NCBI RefSeq assembly: GCF_001658005.1
Contig: NZ_CP015986.1
Span: forward strand, 1,054,001-1,118,000
Length of the DNA stretch: 64,000 nt
Source of the DNA: Sphingobium sp. EP60837
GTDB lineage: Bacteria; Pseudomonadota; Alphaproteobacteria; Sphingomonadales; Sphingomonadaceae
Direction of reading: 5' to 3'
Each line of letters opens with the position of its first letter. Position 1 is the stretch's first letter. The notes below the pieces were generated by a model. That model did not search any database. It was not told where the DNA came from and saw only the letters and a program-made list of their open reading frames with translations. A program made the translations under genes and the position numbers. Shown here piece after piece: positions 17,431 to 27,037 of this stretch.

Positions 17431-17829
17431 TCAGGAGGCGGCGGGTGGTCCGGAGGAAGGTGGCGGCGGCGCGGAAAGGCGCGCGATCAGGCCGGTCTTG
17501 AGCGCGAAGGCAATGGGGCCGAACGCCCGCTGCCAGGAGGGCAGCGGAAGGTCAGAGAGGATGAGCGGCGGGACCGCAGGTTGGACGGAGGCCGCGAATG
17601 CGCAATGCTGCTGCACTGGCGCGCCTTCATCCTGCCGGTGGGGCGCTTTTTCCCGATCAACCAGCACATTGACGGCGCCCTGACCGGTACACAGCGTCAC
17701 CACTATCCCGCGATCGGTGCGGACGGGCATGAAGCCGGACGGGGCGATCAGTTGGATGGAAAGGACAAGCAGAGCCAGCGCGGCGAGAAGGCCGCGAGCG
17801 CTTTCCGATTGTCTGATTGCCCCCAACAT
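17431..17829 (-). CDS. DUF2946 family small exported protein
   Basis: A 132-residue protein with an N-terminal hydrophobic segment (about 13-30) and the family signature APSGFMP, then a region with VVTLCTGQG and QHCAFA, and a Pro-rich end. DUF2946 proteins are short, often encoded beside copper-related receptors and PCuAC-type chaperones; their biochemical role is not established. It lies 56 bases upstream of the TonB-dependent receptor on the same strand, so the two are probably cotranscribed. The Cys and His residues could bind metal, which is inference. Confidence 0.75.
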   Translation of the reverse strand: MLGAIRQSESARGLLAALALLVLSIQLIAPSGFMPVRTDRGIVVTLCTGQGAVNVLVDREKAPHRQDEGAPVQQHCAFAASVQPAVPPLILSDLPLPSWQRAFGPIAFALKTGLIARLSAPPPPSSGPPAAS

Positions 17830-17948
17830 GATGCGGCTCGCTTAGCGGCGAGGGGAGTTGCTGTCATCAGGCCAAATCGTCCATGATCTGCAAATTGATG
17901 AATGAAATAGCGAAAAAAAACGGTTTTGGAGGGGCAGCAGGATCGCGC

Positions 17949-17977
17949 TTGACGTTAACGTAAACCTCTCCTAGCTA
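17949..17977 (+). promoter_or_regulatory. promoter with MerR-type operator upstream of the MerR gene
   Basis: TTGACG (17949-17954), 17-base spacer, TAGCTA (17972-17977). The perfect palindrome ACGTTAACGT (17952-17961) overlaps the -35 and spacer, as expected for a MerR-family operator; related motifs are described for LiuR-type regulators of acyl-CoA metabolism. The predicted transcription start (about 17983-17985) coincides with the ATG at 17984. Confidence 0.65.
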
Positions 17978-17983
17978 GTGGCC

Positions 17984-18394
17984 ATGGATCAGCGCAGCAG
18001 CATCGCGGGCATAGAACTGCCCGACCATAAGGAACGGCAGACCTATACGATCACCGATCTGTCGGAAGAGTTCGGCGTAACGGCGCGCGCGCTGCGCTTT
18101 TATGAGGATGAGGGGTTGATCGCCCCGGAGCGGCATGGGCTGGCCCGCATCTATTCGCGGCGGGATCGCGCCAGGCTCGCCTGGATCCTGCGCGGCAAGC
18201 GGGTGGGCTTCAGCTTGGCCGACATTCGCGAGATGATCGACCTGTATGACGCGGACGAGGAACATGAGGAGCAGCGGCGCGTCACCGTCGCGAAATGCAA
18301 GGGGCGGATCGAACTGCTTACCCGGCAGAAGAGCGACATCGATGCGGCCATCGCCGAACTGTCCGATTTCGTAAAGGCGTTGGCCAAGCCCTGA
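17984..18394 (+). CDS. MerR-family transcriptional regulator
   Basis: A 136-residue regulator with an N-terminal winged helix (about 20-88: YTITDLSEEFGVTARALRFYEDEGLI and SRRDRARLAWILRGKRVGFSL) and a C-terminal coiled coil (about 95-130). No metal-binding Cys are present, which fits the LiuR/acyl-CoA-type subgroup rather than metal sensors. It lies 45 bases upstream of an acyl-CoA dehydrogenase gene and probably controls that gene and itself. ATG 17984 and GTG 17978 are both possible; there is no Shine-Dalgarno sequence and the promoter predicts a start at the ATG, so the mRNA is probably leaderless. Confidence 0.9.
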   Translation: MDQRSSIAGIELPDHKERQTYTITDLSEEFGVTARALRFYEDEGLIAPERHGLARIYSRRDRARLAWILRGKRVGFSLADIREMIDLYDADEEHEEQRRVTVAKCKGRIELLTRQKSDIDAAIAELSDFVKALAKP

Positions 18395-18439
18395 CATCCC
18401 CACCCCCGCAGAACAGAAAAGCCCGGAGAGAAGAAGATC

Positions 18440-20242
18440 ATGCCCAGCTATACCGCCCCGCTTCGCGAGACCCGCTTCGTGCTCGACCATGTCGTGGGGC
18501 TCGACCGCTATGCCAATCTGCCGGGATTCGAGAATGCGACGCCGGACCTTGTCGAGGCGATCCTGGCCGAAGGGGGCAAGATGGCGGAAGAGGTGCTGTT
18601 TCCGTTGAACGCCGTTGGCGACAAGGAAGGCTGCATCCGCCATCCCGACGGCAGCGTAACGACTCCTCCTGGGTTCAAACAGGCATTCGATACCTATGTT
18701 GAGGGCGGCTGGACGACGCTGCACGCGCCGGTCGAATATGGCGGCCAGGGCCTGCCCAATGTCGTCGCATCGGCGGTGGGCGAATATGTGCTGTCCGCCA
18801 ATCACAGCTTCGAAATGTATCATGGCCTGACCAGCGGCGCCGTCTCCGCCCTCATCGCCAAGGGCAGCGAGGAACAGAAGCAAAAATATCTGCCCAACAT
18901 GGTATCGGGCAAATGGACCGGCACCATGAACCTGACCGAACCGCATGCCGGCACCGACCTTGGCCTCATCAAGACCAAGGCAGTGAAGCGGGATGACGGC
19001 AGCTACACCATCACCGGCACGAAAATCTTCATTTCGTCCGGCGAGCAGGACCTGACCGAAAATATCATCCACCTCGTCCTCGCCAAGACGCCCGACGCGC
19101 CGGAAGGCAGCAAGGGCATCTCACTTTTCGTCGTGCCCAAGGTGCTGGTGAATGAGGATGGATCGCTGGGCGAGCGCAACGCGGTGTCCTGCGGGTCGCT
19201 CGAACATAAGATGGGCATTCACGGCAACGCCACCTGCGTCATGAATTATGACGGAGCCAAGGGCTGGATCGTGGGCGAGGAGAATAAGGGCCTTGCCGCG
19301 ATGTTCATCATGATGAACGCCGCGCGCATGTGGGTGGGCATGCAGGGGCTGGGCCAGGCGGAGATCGCGTTCCAGAATGCGGTCCATTATGCCCGCGAAC
19401 GGAGGCAGGGCCGCGCACTGACTGGGCCCAAGGACAGCCAGGAGAAGGCCGACACGCTGTTCGTCCACCCCGACGTCCGCCGCATGCTGATGGAAGCGAA
19501 AGCGCTGACCGAGGGCCTGCGGGCGCTGATGCTGTGGGGCGCGCTGCAGGTCGATCTGGCGCAGCATGCCGCGACGGATGAAGAACGGCAGGCGGCCGAT
19601 GATCTGGTCCAGCTGCTGACCCCGGTGCTCAAAGGCTATGGCACGGACAAGGGCTTTGACGTCGCGGTCATGTGCCAGCAGGTGTTCGGCGGCCATGGCT
19701 ACATCTGGGAAAATGGCGTTGAGCAATATGTGCGCGACGCCCGCATCGCTCAGATTTACGAGGGCACCAACGGCATACAAGCGATGGACCTTGTCGGCCG
19801 CAAGCTGCCGATGAATGGCGGTCGCGGGCTACAGGCTTTCCTCAAGATCGTTGCTGACGATGTGGCCGAGGCCAAGGGCAATGAGAAACTGGCGAATGTT
19901 GCCCAGGCGTTGGAAAAGGCCAGCGGACAACTGGGCGCGGCCACCATGTGGCTGATGCAGAACGCCATGCAGAACCCCGACAATGCCGGGGCTGGCGCGG
20001 TGCATTATATGCACATCCTTGGCATCGTTTCGACGGGGCTGATGTGGCTGCGCATGGCGAAAGCCGCGGCCAGCCTGCTGGAGGCGGACGATAGTGATGC
20101 GCGTTATCTGGAAGCAAAGCTGGTCACGGCCCGGTTTTTTGCGGAGCGCATCATGCCCGATGCCGGGGCGCTCAGGCGGAAGATCGAAGGTGGGGCGGAG
20201 AGCCTGATGGCGATTGACCCGGATATGTTTGTGGCGGCTTGA
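18440..20242 (+). CDS. acyl-CoA dehydrogenase, long (about 600-residue) type
   Basis: A 600-residue FAD enzyme that oxidises acyl-CoA to enoyl-CoA. It has the extra N-terminal segment (residues 1-75) and C-terminal domain found in the DmdC/FadE-like subgroup. Seen are [13 protein letters not shown] (FAD-binding region), [13 protein letters not shown], and the catalytic Glu in [19 protein letters not shown] good GGAGAGAAG site precedes the ATG. It is preceded by a MerR regulator with a LiuR-like operator, consistent with fatty or branched-chain acyl-CoA degradation. Exact chain-length preference cannot be read. Confidence 0.93.
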   Translation: MPSYTAPLRETRFVLDHVVGLDRYANLPGFENATPDLVEAILAEGGKMAEEVLFPLNAVGDKEGCIRHPDGSVTTPPGFKQAFDTYVEGGWTTLHAPVEYGGQGLPNVVASAVGEYVLSANHSFEMYHGLTSGAVSALIAKGSEEQKQKYLPNMVSGKWTGTMNLTEPHAGTDLGLIKTKAVKRDDGSYTITGTKIFISSGEQDLTENIIHLVLAKTPDAPEGSKGISLFVVPKVLVNEDGSLGERNAVSCGSLEHKMGIHGNATCVMNYDGAKGWIVGEENKGLAAMFIMMNAARMWVGMQGLGQAEIAFQNAVHYARERRQGRALTGPKDSQEKADTLFVHPDVRRMLMEAKALTEGLRALMLWGALQVDLAQHAATDEERQAADDLVQLLTPVLKGYGTDKGFDVAVMCQQVFGGHGYIWENGVEQYVRDARIAQIYEGTNGIQAMDLVGRKLPMNGGRGLQAFLKIVADDVAEAKGNEKLANVAQALEKASGQLGAATMWLMQNAMQNPDNAGAGAVHYMHILGIVSTGLMWLRMAKAAASLLEADDSDARYLEAKLVTARFFAERIMPDAGALRRKIEGGAESLMAIDPDMFVAA

Positions 20243-20266
20243 GGCGGGGGCGAAGGCCCTTTCAAT

Positions 20267-20337
20267 CGTCATTCCGACTGGCTCGCATCGCCGTTCCTAT
20301 CCGGCCTCTAGAGATCCCAGCTTCCGCTCGGATGACG
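20267..20337. repeat. dispersed inverted repeat (GTCATTCC type)
   Basis: Outer arms cgtcattccga and tcggatgacg with an inner gatcccagcttccgctcgg segment. It resembles the small dyad elements with GTCATTCC / GGATGACG ends that are scattered in many alphaproteobacterial genomes. It sits in the 272-base gap after the acyl-CoA dehydrogenase gene; the rest of that gap holds only the upstream region of the barrel gene. Confidence 0.5.
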
Positions 20338-20514
20338 AGGATGGGAGTCCAGATTTCAGCGTTCGATAGGTGATGAGCGCGCCATTTCAAGACATGATGC
20401 AACATTGCCACAGCTTGTTGTGCAATGCGGCATGCCTTTGTTTACAAGACTTTACTCCTCCCGATGAGCCAATCTAGATCGCGCCGGACGAAGATTGGAA
20501 TCAGGAGAAGTCCT

Positions 20515-21042
20515 ATGAAAAAGTTCATCGCTTCGGCGCTGCTGCTCGCCAGCGTTTCCGCACCGGCCTTTGCGCAGGATGCAGTGCCCTTCTCGGGCCC
20601 TTATATCGGCGGCGTCGTTGGTCTGGACCATGTTGATCTCAACTCGGTCAATCACGACAGCGGCCTGCTCTATGGCGGCGTGATCGGCTATGACGTCAAC
20701 GTCAACGGCGCTGTCTTCGGCGTCGAAGGCGAGTATGCGGATTCCGACGCCAAGGAACTGGGCGTTCGCACCGACCGCGACATCTATGCCGGCGTGCGCA
20801 TCGGCGGTGAAGTCGTCCCGAACGTGCTGGCTTACGCCAAGGGCGGCTACACCAATGCCCGCTTCGAAGACGCGGCCGGCGACGGCACCAAGCTGGACGG
20901 CTATCGCCTGGGCGCGGGCCTCGAAACTACCGTGCAGGGCTTCATCGCCCGCGCTGAATATCGTTATTCGAGCTATGAGCAGGTCGGCGGCACCAAGCCT
21001 GAGCGCCACCAGGCTGCACTGATCCTCGGCTACCGCTTCTAA
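20515..21042 (+). CDS. small outer-membrane beta-barrel protein (OmpA/opacity-like)
   Basis: A 175-residue protein with a signal peptide (MKKFIASALLLASVSAPAFA, cleaved before QDAVP) and an eight-strand-type barrel: alternating hydrophobic strands with GPYIGGVVGLD, GGVIGYDVN, YAGVRIGGE and the C-terminal strand ALILGYRF ending in Phe, the usual signal for outer-membrane assembly. The ATG at 20515 has AGGAGAAG upstream. It is a monocistronic gene with its own terminator. Function beyond being a surface barrel is unknown. Confidence 0.9.
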   Translation: MKKFIASALLLASVSAPAFAQDAVPFSGPYIGGVVGLDHVDLNSVNHDSGLLYGGVIGYDVNVNGAVFGVEGEYADSDAKELGVRTDRDIYAGVRIGGEVVPNVLAYAKGGYTNARFEDAAGDGTKLDGYRLGAGLETTVQGFIARAEYRYSSYEQVGGTKPERHQAALILGYRF

Positions 21043-21064
21043 GAACCGGCAAGCATCAAAGGAG

Positions 21065-21095
21065 GGGCATCTCACGCGGTGAGGTGCCCTTTTTT
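21065..21095 (+). terminator. intrinsic terminator of the barrel-protein gene
   Basis: Eleven-pair stem GGGCATCTCAC / GTGAGGTGCCC with a GCG loop and six T residues (21090-21095), 22 bases after the stop. Confidence 0.9.
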
Positions 21096-21225
21096 GCGTG
21101 CCATGGGGCACCCTCAGGGCAACGAGGGGCAGAGCATGATCGTGCGTTGACGCAAACAGAATAGAACCATATCGTGCGATAATAACAAGCTGCGAGGGCA
21201 GCGGGGCGATCCACGGGACTATCCG

Positions 21226-22323
21226 ATGATCGAATGGTGGAGGATGGTCACGCGTCACAGGATGAACATCGTTGGTCTGTTGGTCATGGCTGGCGTGCAT
21301 GGCGCGACCCCGGCGCTAGCCCAGTCGAAAGCAAACCCTATTGAAGCGGATGGGACGGTGAACGTCCCAGCCTACCGCCTTCCGCCCTCGGTATATCTAA
21401 GTGACGAAGCGAAGAAGGCCCTTCCCCGCCGTCCTTTTGACGCCAATGACATGCTGACGCAGCTGATCAAGAAAGGCCGGGTTCCGGCGACCCGGCAGAT
21501 GATGGCGCAAGGCATGGCGACCGCTGTCCGCAAATTGGCGGAACAGCATAAGGTTACATATCGCGAAGTCACTATGGGCGGCGTGCACGGCTATCTGGTC
21601 ACCCCCGCCAAGCAGAGTGAAGGCGGCAAACGCGGCAACATCCTGATCAATCTGCCCGGTGGCGGCTTCATCATGGCCACCGCAGGGGGCGGATTGCAGG
21701 AATCCATTCCGTTGGCCGGGCGCACTGGCTTTGAAATTCTGACCATCGATTATCGGCAGGCGCCGGAGGCTGTTTTCCCCGCCGCCAGCGAAGATGTTGC
21801 GGCGGTCTATCGGGAGTTGCTGAAGACGCGTAAGCCCTCCCAGATCGGGATTTTCGGCAGCTCTGCGGGCGGCCTGCTGACCGCGCAGGCGATTGCCTGG
21901 TTCCAGCATGTGAAACTGCCCTCACCCGGCGCAGCGGGCATATTCTGTGCGTCCGCCGATGCGCGCTGGGCAGGTGACAGCTGGTATTCCTTCAAACCGA
22001 TGCAGGGTTTGACGGCGCCTGCCACGCTTGATGAGCGCTTCTATTATGGCGATCATGATCTTTTGGACCCGCTCATGTCGCCGATGATGTCGCGCGACGT
22101 ACTGCGCTTCTTTCCCGCCACTTTACTGCTGACGTCTCTGCGGGCAGGCGAGGTCAGTGCGGCCGTCAACACACATCGCGAACTGATAAAGGCCAAGGTG
22201 AGCGCTGACCTTCATGTCTGGGACGGTCTGGACCATTGTTTCTTCGCCAACCAGGCTTTGCCCGAAGCGCAGGAAGCGCTGGATGTCATGACGGACTTTT
22301 TCCGTCGCAACCTTCGGAAATAA
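21226..22323 (+). CDS. exported alpha/beta hydrolase-fold protein (HSL-like), catalytic acid apparently missing
   Basis: A 365-residue protein with a signal peptide best read from Met13 (MNIVGLLVMAGVHGATPALA). It has the HSL-family oxyanion region as PGGGF (Pro replaces the usual His), the nucleophile elbow GSSAGG and a C-terminal DHCF that could supply the His. The region LLLTSLRAGEVSAAV aligns with the place where relatives have a Gly-x-Arg-Asp acid motif, but here that Asp is Ala. Activity is therefore uncertain. It is alone between two terminators. Starts at 21226, 21244 and 21262 are possible. Confidence 0.75.
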   Translation: MIEWWRMVTRHRMNIVGLLVMAGVHGATPALAQSKANPIEADGTVNVPAYRLPPSVYLSDEAKKALPRRPFDANDMLTQLIKKGRVPATRQMMAQGMATAVRKLAEQHKVTYREVTMGGVHGYLVTPAKQSEGGKRGNILINLPGGGFIMATAGGGLQESIPLAGRTGFEILTIDYRQAPEAVFPAASEDVAAVYRELLKTRKPSQIGIFGSSAGGLLTAQAIAWFQHVKLPSPGAAGIFCASADARWAGDSWYSFKPMQGLTAPATLDERFYYGDHDLLDPLMSPMMSRDVLRFFPATLLLTSLRAGEVSAAVNTHRELIKAKVSADLHVWDGLDHCFFANQALPEAQEALDVMTDFFRRNLRK

Positions 22324-22340
22324 CATCAGCTAATATGCAA

Positions 22341-22375
22341 AAAGGCCGGGGCAGTTGACGCTGCACCCGGCCTTT
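22341..22375. terminator. bidirectional terminator between the hydrolase gene and dnaJ
   Basis: Stem AAAGGCCGGG-GCAG / CTGC-A-CCCGGCCTTT with a six-base loop. Read leftward (after dnaJ) it ends in five T residues; read rightward it ends in three. It serves both convergent genes, best for dnaJ. Confidence 0.85.
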
Positions 22376-22399
22376 CCAATTGCTGAAAGAGCGGAGCGC

Positions 22400-23533
22400 T
22401 CAGTCGCCCCACAATTCCTTGAGCTTGCTGAAGAAGCCGGTGGATTGAGGACATTCTTCGCCGGTTTCCGTATCGCGGAAGGCTTCCAGCAATTCCTTCT
22501 GCTTGGCGGTGAGGCGGGTCGGGGTTTCGACCTCCACCTGGATGACGAGATCGCCCTGCCCCCGGCCATTCAGCACCGGCATGCCTGCGCCGCGCTGGCG
22601 GATCTGCTTACCCGATTGGATGCCGCTCGGGATTTTGATCTCGTGCCGCTGGCCGTCGAGGCCGGGCACTTCGATGCAACCGCCGAGCGCCGCCGTGGTG
22701 AAGCTGACCGGCGCGCGACAGAAGAGCGTCGTACCGTCCCGTTCGAAGAGCGAATGGCGCTTCACATGCAGGAAAATATAGAGGTCGCCTGAAGGCGCAC
22801 CGCGCGCTCCCGCCTCACCTTCGCCCGAGAGGCGGATGCGGGTGCCTTCATCGACGCCAGCGGGAATGTTGACCGAGAGGGTCTTGGGCTTGTCCACCCG
22901 GCCTTCGCCGCGGCAAGTGCGGCAGGGGCTTTCGATCACCTGGCCCGCGCCATGACAGCCGGGGCAGGTCCGCTCGACCACGAAGAAGCCCTGCTGCGCG
23001 CGGACCTGGCCATGACCGCCGCAGGTGCCGCAGGTCTTGACACCGGTGCCGGGCTGCGCGCCCGATCCGTCACAGCTTTCGCAGGAGGCCGATACTTCGA
23101 TTTCGATCTCGGTCTTCTTGCCATGATAGGCTTCGTCGAGCGTGATCTCCATGTCGTAGCGCAGGTCCGCACCGCGCCGCTGCGCCTGACGGCCGCCGCC
23201 GCCAAAGCCGCTCTGGCCGAAGATCGTCTCGAAAATATCGCCCAGGTCAGAAAAGCCGCCCGCGCCGCGTCCGTTGAAGCCGCCGCCGCCGCCATTTTGG
23301 GCATTGGTATAGGCCGCATGGCCATAGCGATCATAGGCGGCGCGTTTCTGCGGGTCCTTGAGGCATTCATAGGCTTCGGAAACGGCCTTGAACCTGGCCT
23401 CGCCGTCCGTGCATCCCCCGGTCTTGTCCGGGTGATATTTCATCGCCAGCTTGCGATAGGCGCTCTTGATCGTGCCCGCGTCTGCCGTGCGCTCGACTTC
23501 GAGCAGTTCGTAATAGTCCAATTCGCTACTCAT
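22400..23533 (-). CDS. dnaJ: chaperone protein DnaJ
   Basis: A 377-residue Hsp40 that delivers substrates to DnaK and stimulates its ATPase. J domain at residues 1-70 with the HPD tripeptide (KYHPDKTGG), Gly-rich linker (about 75-105), four CxxCxGxG zinc repeats ([32 protein letters not shown]), then the substrate-binding C-terminal domains. The frame is open 19 codons upstream, but the ATG at 23533 begins the J domain. dnaK lies upstream on the same strand, 106 bases away, with a dispersed repeat between them. Confidence 0.97.
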   Translation of the reverse strand: MSSELDYYELLEVERTADAGTIKSAYRKLAMKYHPDKTGGCTDGEARFKAVSEAYECLKDPQKRAAYDRYGHAAYTNAQNGGGGGFNGRGAGGFSDLGDIFETIFGQSGFGGGGRQAQRRGADLRYDMEITLDEAYHGKKTEIEIEVSASCESCDGSGAQPGTGVKTCGTCGGHGQVRAQQGFFVVERTCPGCHGAGQVIESPCRTCRGEGRVDKPKTLSVNIPAGVDEGTRIRLSGEGEAGARGAPSGDLYIFLHVKRHSLFERDGTTLFCRAPVSFTTAALGGCIEVPGLDGQRHEIKIPSGIQSGKQIRQRGAGMPVLNGRGQGDLVIQVEVETPTRLTAKQKELLEAFRDTETGEECPQSTGFFSKLKELWGD

Positions 23534-23599
23534 CTCGCCCCCGGCGCGCGCACGTCCCCCGACTTCGCCCCGGGCGAACGGCGATGGCAATCACCATAT

Positions 23600-23628
23600 C
23601 CGTTCGGTCCGAGCGAAGTCGAGAACCG
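23600..23628. repeat. copy of the dispersed TTCTCGACTTCGCTC repeat
   Basis: Between dnaK and dnaJ. Its reverse complement begins CGGTTCTCGACTTCGCTCGG and aligns with the copies at 59471-59500 and 42026-42055. Confidence 0.6.
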
Positions 23629-23639
23629 TTTCATCGCCC

Positions 23640-25541
23640 TTAAGCCTTGTTGTCGTCCACTTCCGAAAATTCGGCATCGACGACATCATCATCATCAGCC
23701 TTCGGAGCGTCCGCGCCCGGCGACGCGGCACCGGCCTGTTCCTTCTCGTAGATCGCCTGGCCGAGCTTCATCGCGACCTGAGCGAGTTCCTGCGCCTTTG
23801 CCTTCATCGCTTCGACGTCGCCGCCTTCAACGGCCGACTTGGTCGCGGCGATCGCCGTCTCGATCTCGGACTTGAGGGCAGCGTCCACCTTGTCGCCATG
23901 CTCATTGAGCTGCTGCTCGGTGGTGTGGATCAGGCTCTCGGCATTGTTCTTCGCCTCGGCGCCTTCCCGCCGCTTCTTATCCTCTTCGGCGAAGCGCTCG
24001 GCATCCTTGACCATCTGTTCGATGTCGGCGTCGGACAGGCCGCCCGAAGCCTGGATGCGGATCTGCTGTTCCTTGCCGGTGCCCTTGTCCTTGGCATGGA
24101 CGTTGACAAGGCCGTTGGCGTCGATGTCGAAAGTGACTTCGATCTGCGGCACGCCGCGCGGCGCGGGCGGGATGCCGACCAGGTCGAACTGGCCCAGCAG
24201 CTTGTTGTCCGCCGCCATTTCACGCTCGCCCTGGAACACGCGAATCGTCACCGCCTGCTGATTGTCGTCGGCGGTCGAATAGACCTGCGACTTCTTGGCG
24301 GGGATCGTGGTGTTGCGGTCGATCATGCGGGTGAACACGCCGCCCAGCGTTTCGATGCCCAGCGACAGCGGGGTCACGTCGAGCAGCAGAACGTCTTTGA
24401 CGTCGCCCTGCAGCACGCCCGCCTGGATCGCCGCGCCCATGGCGACGACTTCGTCCGGGTTGACGCCGGTGTGCGGTTCCTTGCCGAAGAATTCCTTCAC
24501 GGCCTCGCGCACCTTGGGCATGCGGGTCATGCCGCCGACGAGGACGACTTCGCTGATCTCGCTCGCGGAAATGCCAGCGTCGGCCAGCGCCTTCTTGCAG
24601 GGGTCCATCGTGCGCTTGATGAGGTCGGTCACCAGACGCTCCAGATCGGCGCGGGTGATGTTCTTCACCAGATGCTTGGGGCCATTCTGGTCAGCGGTGA
24701 TGAAGGGCAGATTGACTTCGGTCGACTGCGCCGAGGACAGTTCGATCTTCGCCTTTTCAGCGGCTTCCTTCAGACGCTGTAGCGCCAGCTTGTCCTTGGT
24801 GAGGTCGATGCCCTCATCCTTCTTGAAGCCTTCGGCCAAATATTCGACCAGCTTGGCGTCGAAATCTTCGCCGCCCAGGAAGGTGTCGCCGTTGGTGGAC
24901 TTCACTTCGAACACGCCATCGCCGATTTCGAGGATCGAGATGTCGAAGGTGCCGCCGCCAAGGTCATATACCGCGATCGTCTTGCCGTCCTGCTTATCGA
25001 GGCCGTAGGCGAGCGCGGCCGCGGTCGGTTCGTTGATGATGCGCAGCACTTCGAGGCCCGCAATCTGGCCGGCGTCCTTGGTCGCCTGACGCTGGGCATC
25101 GTTGAAGTAGGCCGGAACGGTGATGACCGCCTGCGTCACTGTTTCGCCCAGATAGCTCTCGGCGGTTTCCTTCATCTTCTGCAGAGTGAAGGCGGAAATC
25201 TGCGAGGGCGAATAATCCTTGCCGCCCGCCTGGACCCATGCGTCGCCATTGCCACCCTTCACGATGTGATAGGGGACAAGCTCCATATCCTTCTTAGTGG
25301 TCGGATCGTCGAAGCGGCGACCGATGAGGCGCTTCACCGCGAAAATCGTGTTGTCCGGATTGGTGACGGCCTGACGCTTGGCGGGCTGGCCGATCAGGCG
25401 CTCGCCATCCTTGGTGAAGGCGACGATCGACGGCGTGGTGCGCGCGCCTTCTGCATTTTCAATCACCTTGGGCTTGCCGCCGTCCATCACAGCAACGCAG
25501 CTGTTGGTGGTGCCAAGGTCAATGCCGATTACTTTTCCCAT
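23640..25541 (-). CDS. dnaK: molecular chaperone DnaK (Hsp70)
   Basis: A 633-residue Hsp70. The N-terminal ATPase begins [20 protein letters not shown] and has [13 protein letters not shown] and [10 protein letters not shown]; the linker [15 protein letters not shown] joins it to the substrate-binding domain; the C-terminus is acidic and ends EVDDNKA. The frame is open far upstream, but the ATG at 25541, with AGAGGAC upstream, gives the universal N-terminus. A sigma-32-like promoter lies about 80 bases before the start. dnaJ follows. It diverges from the PCuAC gene. Confidence 0.98.
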   Translation of the reverse strand: MGKVIGIDLGTTNSCVAVMDGGKPKVIENAEGARTTPSIVAFTKDGERLIGQPAKRQAVTNPDNTIFAVKRLIGRRFDDPTTKKDMELVPYHIVKGGNGDAWVQAGGKDYSPSQISAFTLQKMKETAESYLGETVTQAVITVPAYFNDAQRQATKDAGQIAGLEVLRIINEPTAAALAYGLDKQDGKTIAVYDLGGGTFDISILEIGDGVFEVKSTNGDTFLGGEDFDAKLVEYLAEGFKKDEGIDLTKDKLALQRLKEAAEKAKIELSSAQSTEVNLPFITADQNGPKHLVKNITRADLERLVTDLIKRTMDPCKKALADAGISASEISEVVLVGGMTRMPKVREAVKEFFGKEPHTGVNPDEVVAMGAAIQAGVLQGDVKDVLLLDVTPLSLGIETLGGVFTRMIDRNTTIPAKKSQVYSTADDNQQAVTIRVFQGEREMAADNKLLGQFDLVGIPPAPRGVPQIEVTFDIDANGLVNVHAKDKGTGKEQQIRIQASGGLSDADIEQMVKDAERFAEEDKKRREGAEAKNNAESLIHTTEQQLNEHGDKVDAALKSEIETAIAATKSAVEGGDVEAMKAKAQELAQVAMKLGQAIYEKEQAGAASPGADAPKADDDDVVDAEFSEVDDNKA

Positions 25542-25628
25542 CTTGTCCTCTTTGAACCCCAATTCATTCAGCGGTTGACGGCCCCATACCTCACGAAAGC
25601 GCCAAGGCAAGACCGGTTTGCGGATGGG

Positions 25629-25656
25629 ATATAGGCGCGATCTTTCTTGGCACAAG
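25629..25656 (-). promoter_or_regulatory. sigma-32 (RpoH)-type promoter for dnaK
   Basis: Read on the minus strand: CTTG (25656-25653), 17-base spacer, CCTATAT (25635-25629). This fits the alphaproteobacterial heat-shock pattern CTTG-N17-CYTATNT. The predicted start near 25622 leaves an 80-base leader before the dnaK ATG. Confidence 0.6.
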
Positions 25657-25715
25657 AAGTGCGTGCGATTACCGTGACAACCGACCGGAAACGAGACAGT
25701 CACGAAAGTGGAACG

Positions 25716-26201
25716 ATGCGCGCCCTTCTCCCCTACATTGCCTTGGCCACCCCCTTTGCGCTGGCCGCCTGCGGCGATCCCGCTCCGACCTATATCGACC
25801 AGGCATGGGTGCGCCTGAGCCCCAACAAGGAGACGCCTTCGGCCGGTTATTTCGTGGCGCATGGCGGGGACGCGGCGACTCAGCTTCGCGGCGTGCTGAC
25901 CGACTATGCGCTGAAGGTCGAGATGCATGAGAGCATGGACCATGACGGCATGATGATGATGCAGAAGCTGGATTCGGTGGACATCCCCGCCAAGACCAAG
26001 GTCGCCTTTGCCCCCGGCGGCAAGCATCTGATGATCTGGGGCGTCAATGATACGGCGATCAGCCGGGGCAAGATGACATTCACCTTCCTGCTCGCCAATG
26101 GCGACCGCCTGCTGGTGGACGCGGTCATCCAAAAGCCCGGCGCTGCCGCCCCCGCCCCTGCCCCTGCCCCTGCCTCCAAGGATGAGCCCAAGGCGCATTG
26201 A
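25716..26201 (+). CDS. PCuAC-type copper chaperone, lipoprotein
   Basis: A 161-residue protein with a lipoprotein signal ([11 protein letters not shown], lipidated Cys at about residue 19), so it is anchored in the periplasm. The family's copper-binding pattern is present: [16 protein letters not shown] followed later by GGKHLMIWG. PCuAC proteins deliver Cu(I) to cytochrome oxidase. The C-terminus is a Pro-Ala repeat and Lys-rich tail. The ATG at 25716 is chosen because it starts the lipoprotein signal; 23 open codons lie upstream. The next gene begins in a 4-base overlap. Confidence 0.88.
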   Translation: MRALLPYIALATPFALAACGDPAPTYIDQAWVRLSPNKETPSAGYFVAHGGDAATQLRGVLTDYALKVEMHESMDHDGMMMMQKLDSVDIPAKTKVAFAPGGKHLMIWGVNDTAISRGKMTFTFLLANGDRLLVDAVIQKPGAAAPAPAPAPASKDEPKAH

Positions 26202-26662
26202 CCAGCCGCGCCCTCACCCCGGCGGAGGTCGCGCTCGCCCGATCGATCTTCGGCGATGCGATCGCTTATGAGCAGGTGCGGGCGCATCATCGCAAATGGT
26301 GGCCGCTCCAGCCGGACCGCGTGACCATGGCGCCGGACGGGCACCTGTGGTTCCCTCCGAAGGGCGGGCTGTTCTGCGCCGACTTCTGCGATCAGCCGCT
26401 GCACCTGCAGGGGCATTTCATCCATGAGATGACGCATGTGTGGCAAGCGCAGCGGGGCGGGAAATGGTATCTGCCGCTGATGCGGCACCCCTTTTGCCGC
26501 TATGGTTACAAGATCGTGCCGGGACGGCCGTTCCAGCATTATGGGCTTGAGCAGCAGGCGGAGATTGTGCGGCATGCCTTCCTGATGCGGAAGGGCGCGC
26601 GCGTCGATGGGAAGCCGCCGCTGGAAGTTTATGAGGCGTTGCTGCCTTTTGGACCGAGTTAG
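26198..26662 (+). CDS. protein with HExxH motif, function unknown
   Basis: A 154-residue protein starting at TTG 26198, which overlaps the PCuAC stop as TTGA. It contains [16 protein letters not shown], where HEMTH matches a zinc-metallopeptidase HExxH motif, plus FCADFCDQP and a C-terminal [11 protein letters not shown] that could give a third ligand. Sphingomonad homologues are usually annotated vaguely as Vgr-related. It has no signal peptide. Coupling to a copper chaperone suggests a shared task, but nothing in the sequence defines it. Whether it is a true peptidase is unknown. Confidence 0.72.
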   Translation: MTSRALTPAEVALARSIFGDAIAYEQVRAHHRKWWPLQPDRVTMAPDGHLWFPPKGGLFCADFCDQPLHLQGHFIHEMTHVWQAQRGGKWYLPLMRHPFCRYGYKIVPGRPFQHYGLEQQAEIVRHAFLMRKGARVDGKPPLEVYEALLPFGPS

Positions 26663-26676
26663 GGTAGGTTGCGCTT

Positions 26677-27030
26677 ATGCGCATGATGACCGCCCTCCTC
26701 CCGCTGGCCGCTTTCCTCGCCACGCCTGCGCTGGCCGATACGGCGCAGCGAGCCGGGCATTATTATCTGCGCGGGGTGATGGAGACGGGGTCGGAATTGT
26801 TGCTGCGTCCTGACGGGCGTTTTCAGTGGTATCTTGTTTATGGCGCGCTCGACCTGTTCGCCGAGGGGCGGTGGCAGGAGAAGGATGGCGCGGTGCTGCT
26901 CACCGCGGAGAAAACCAAGGATGTGCCGGAGCCCGGCTTTCAGACGCTGACGCTGACCATCAAGGATAGCGCACTGGTGCAGCCGGACGGGCGCGGCGCC
27001 TATATTCGGCCGTCAGACGAGAAGGACTGA
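26677..27030 (+). CDS. small exported protein of unknown function
   Basis: A 117-residue protein with a signal peptide (MRMMTALLPLAAFLATPALA, cleavage before DTA). The mature part alternates short beta-strand-like stretches (GSELLLRPDGRFQWYLVYGALDLFAEGRW, VLLTAEK), a pattern seen in small lipocalin-like periplasmic proteins, but I do not recognise the family. It follows the HExxH gene by 14 bases and is probably in the same operon; it ends 7 bases before the convergent carboxypeptidase gene. Confidence 0.75.
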   Translation: MRMMTALLPLAAFLATPALADTAQRAGHYYLRGVMETGSELLLRPDGRFQWYLVYGALDLFAEGRWQEKDGAVLLTAEKTKDVPEPGFQTLTLTIKDSALVQPDGRGAYIRPSDEKD

Positions 27031-27037
27031 GGCGTCC

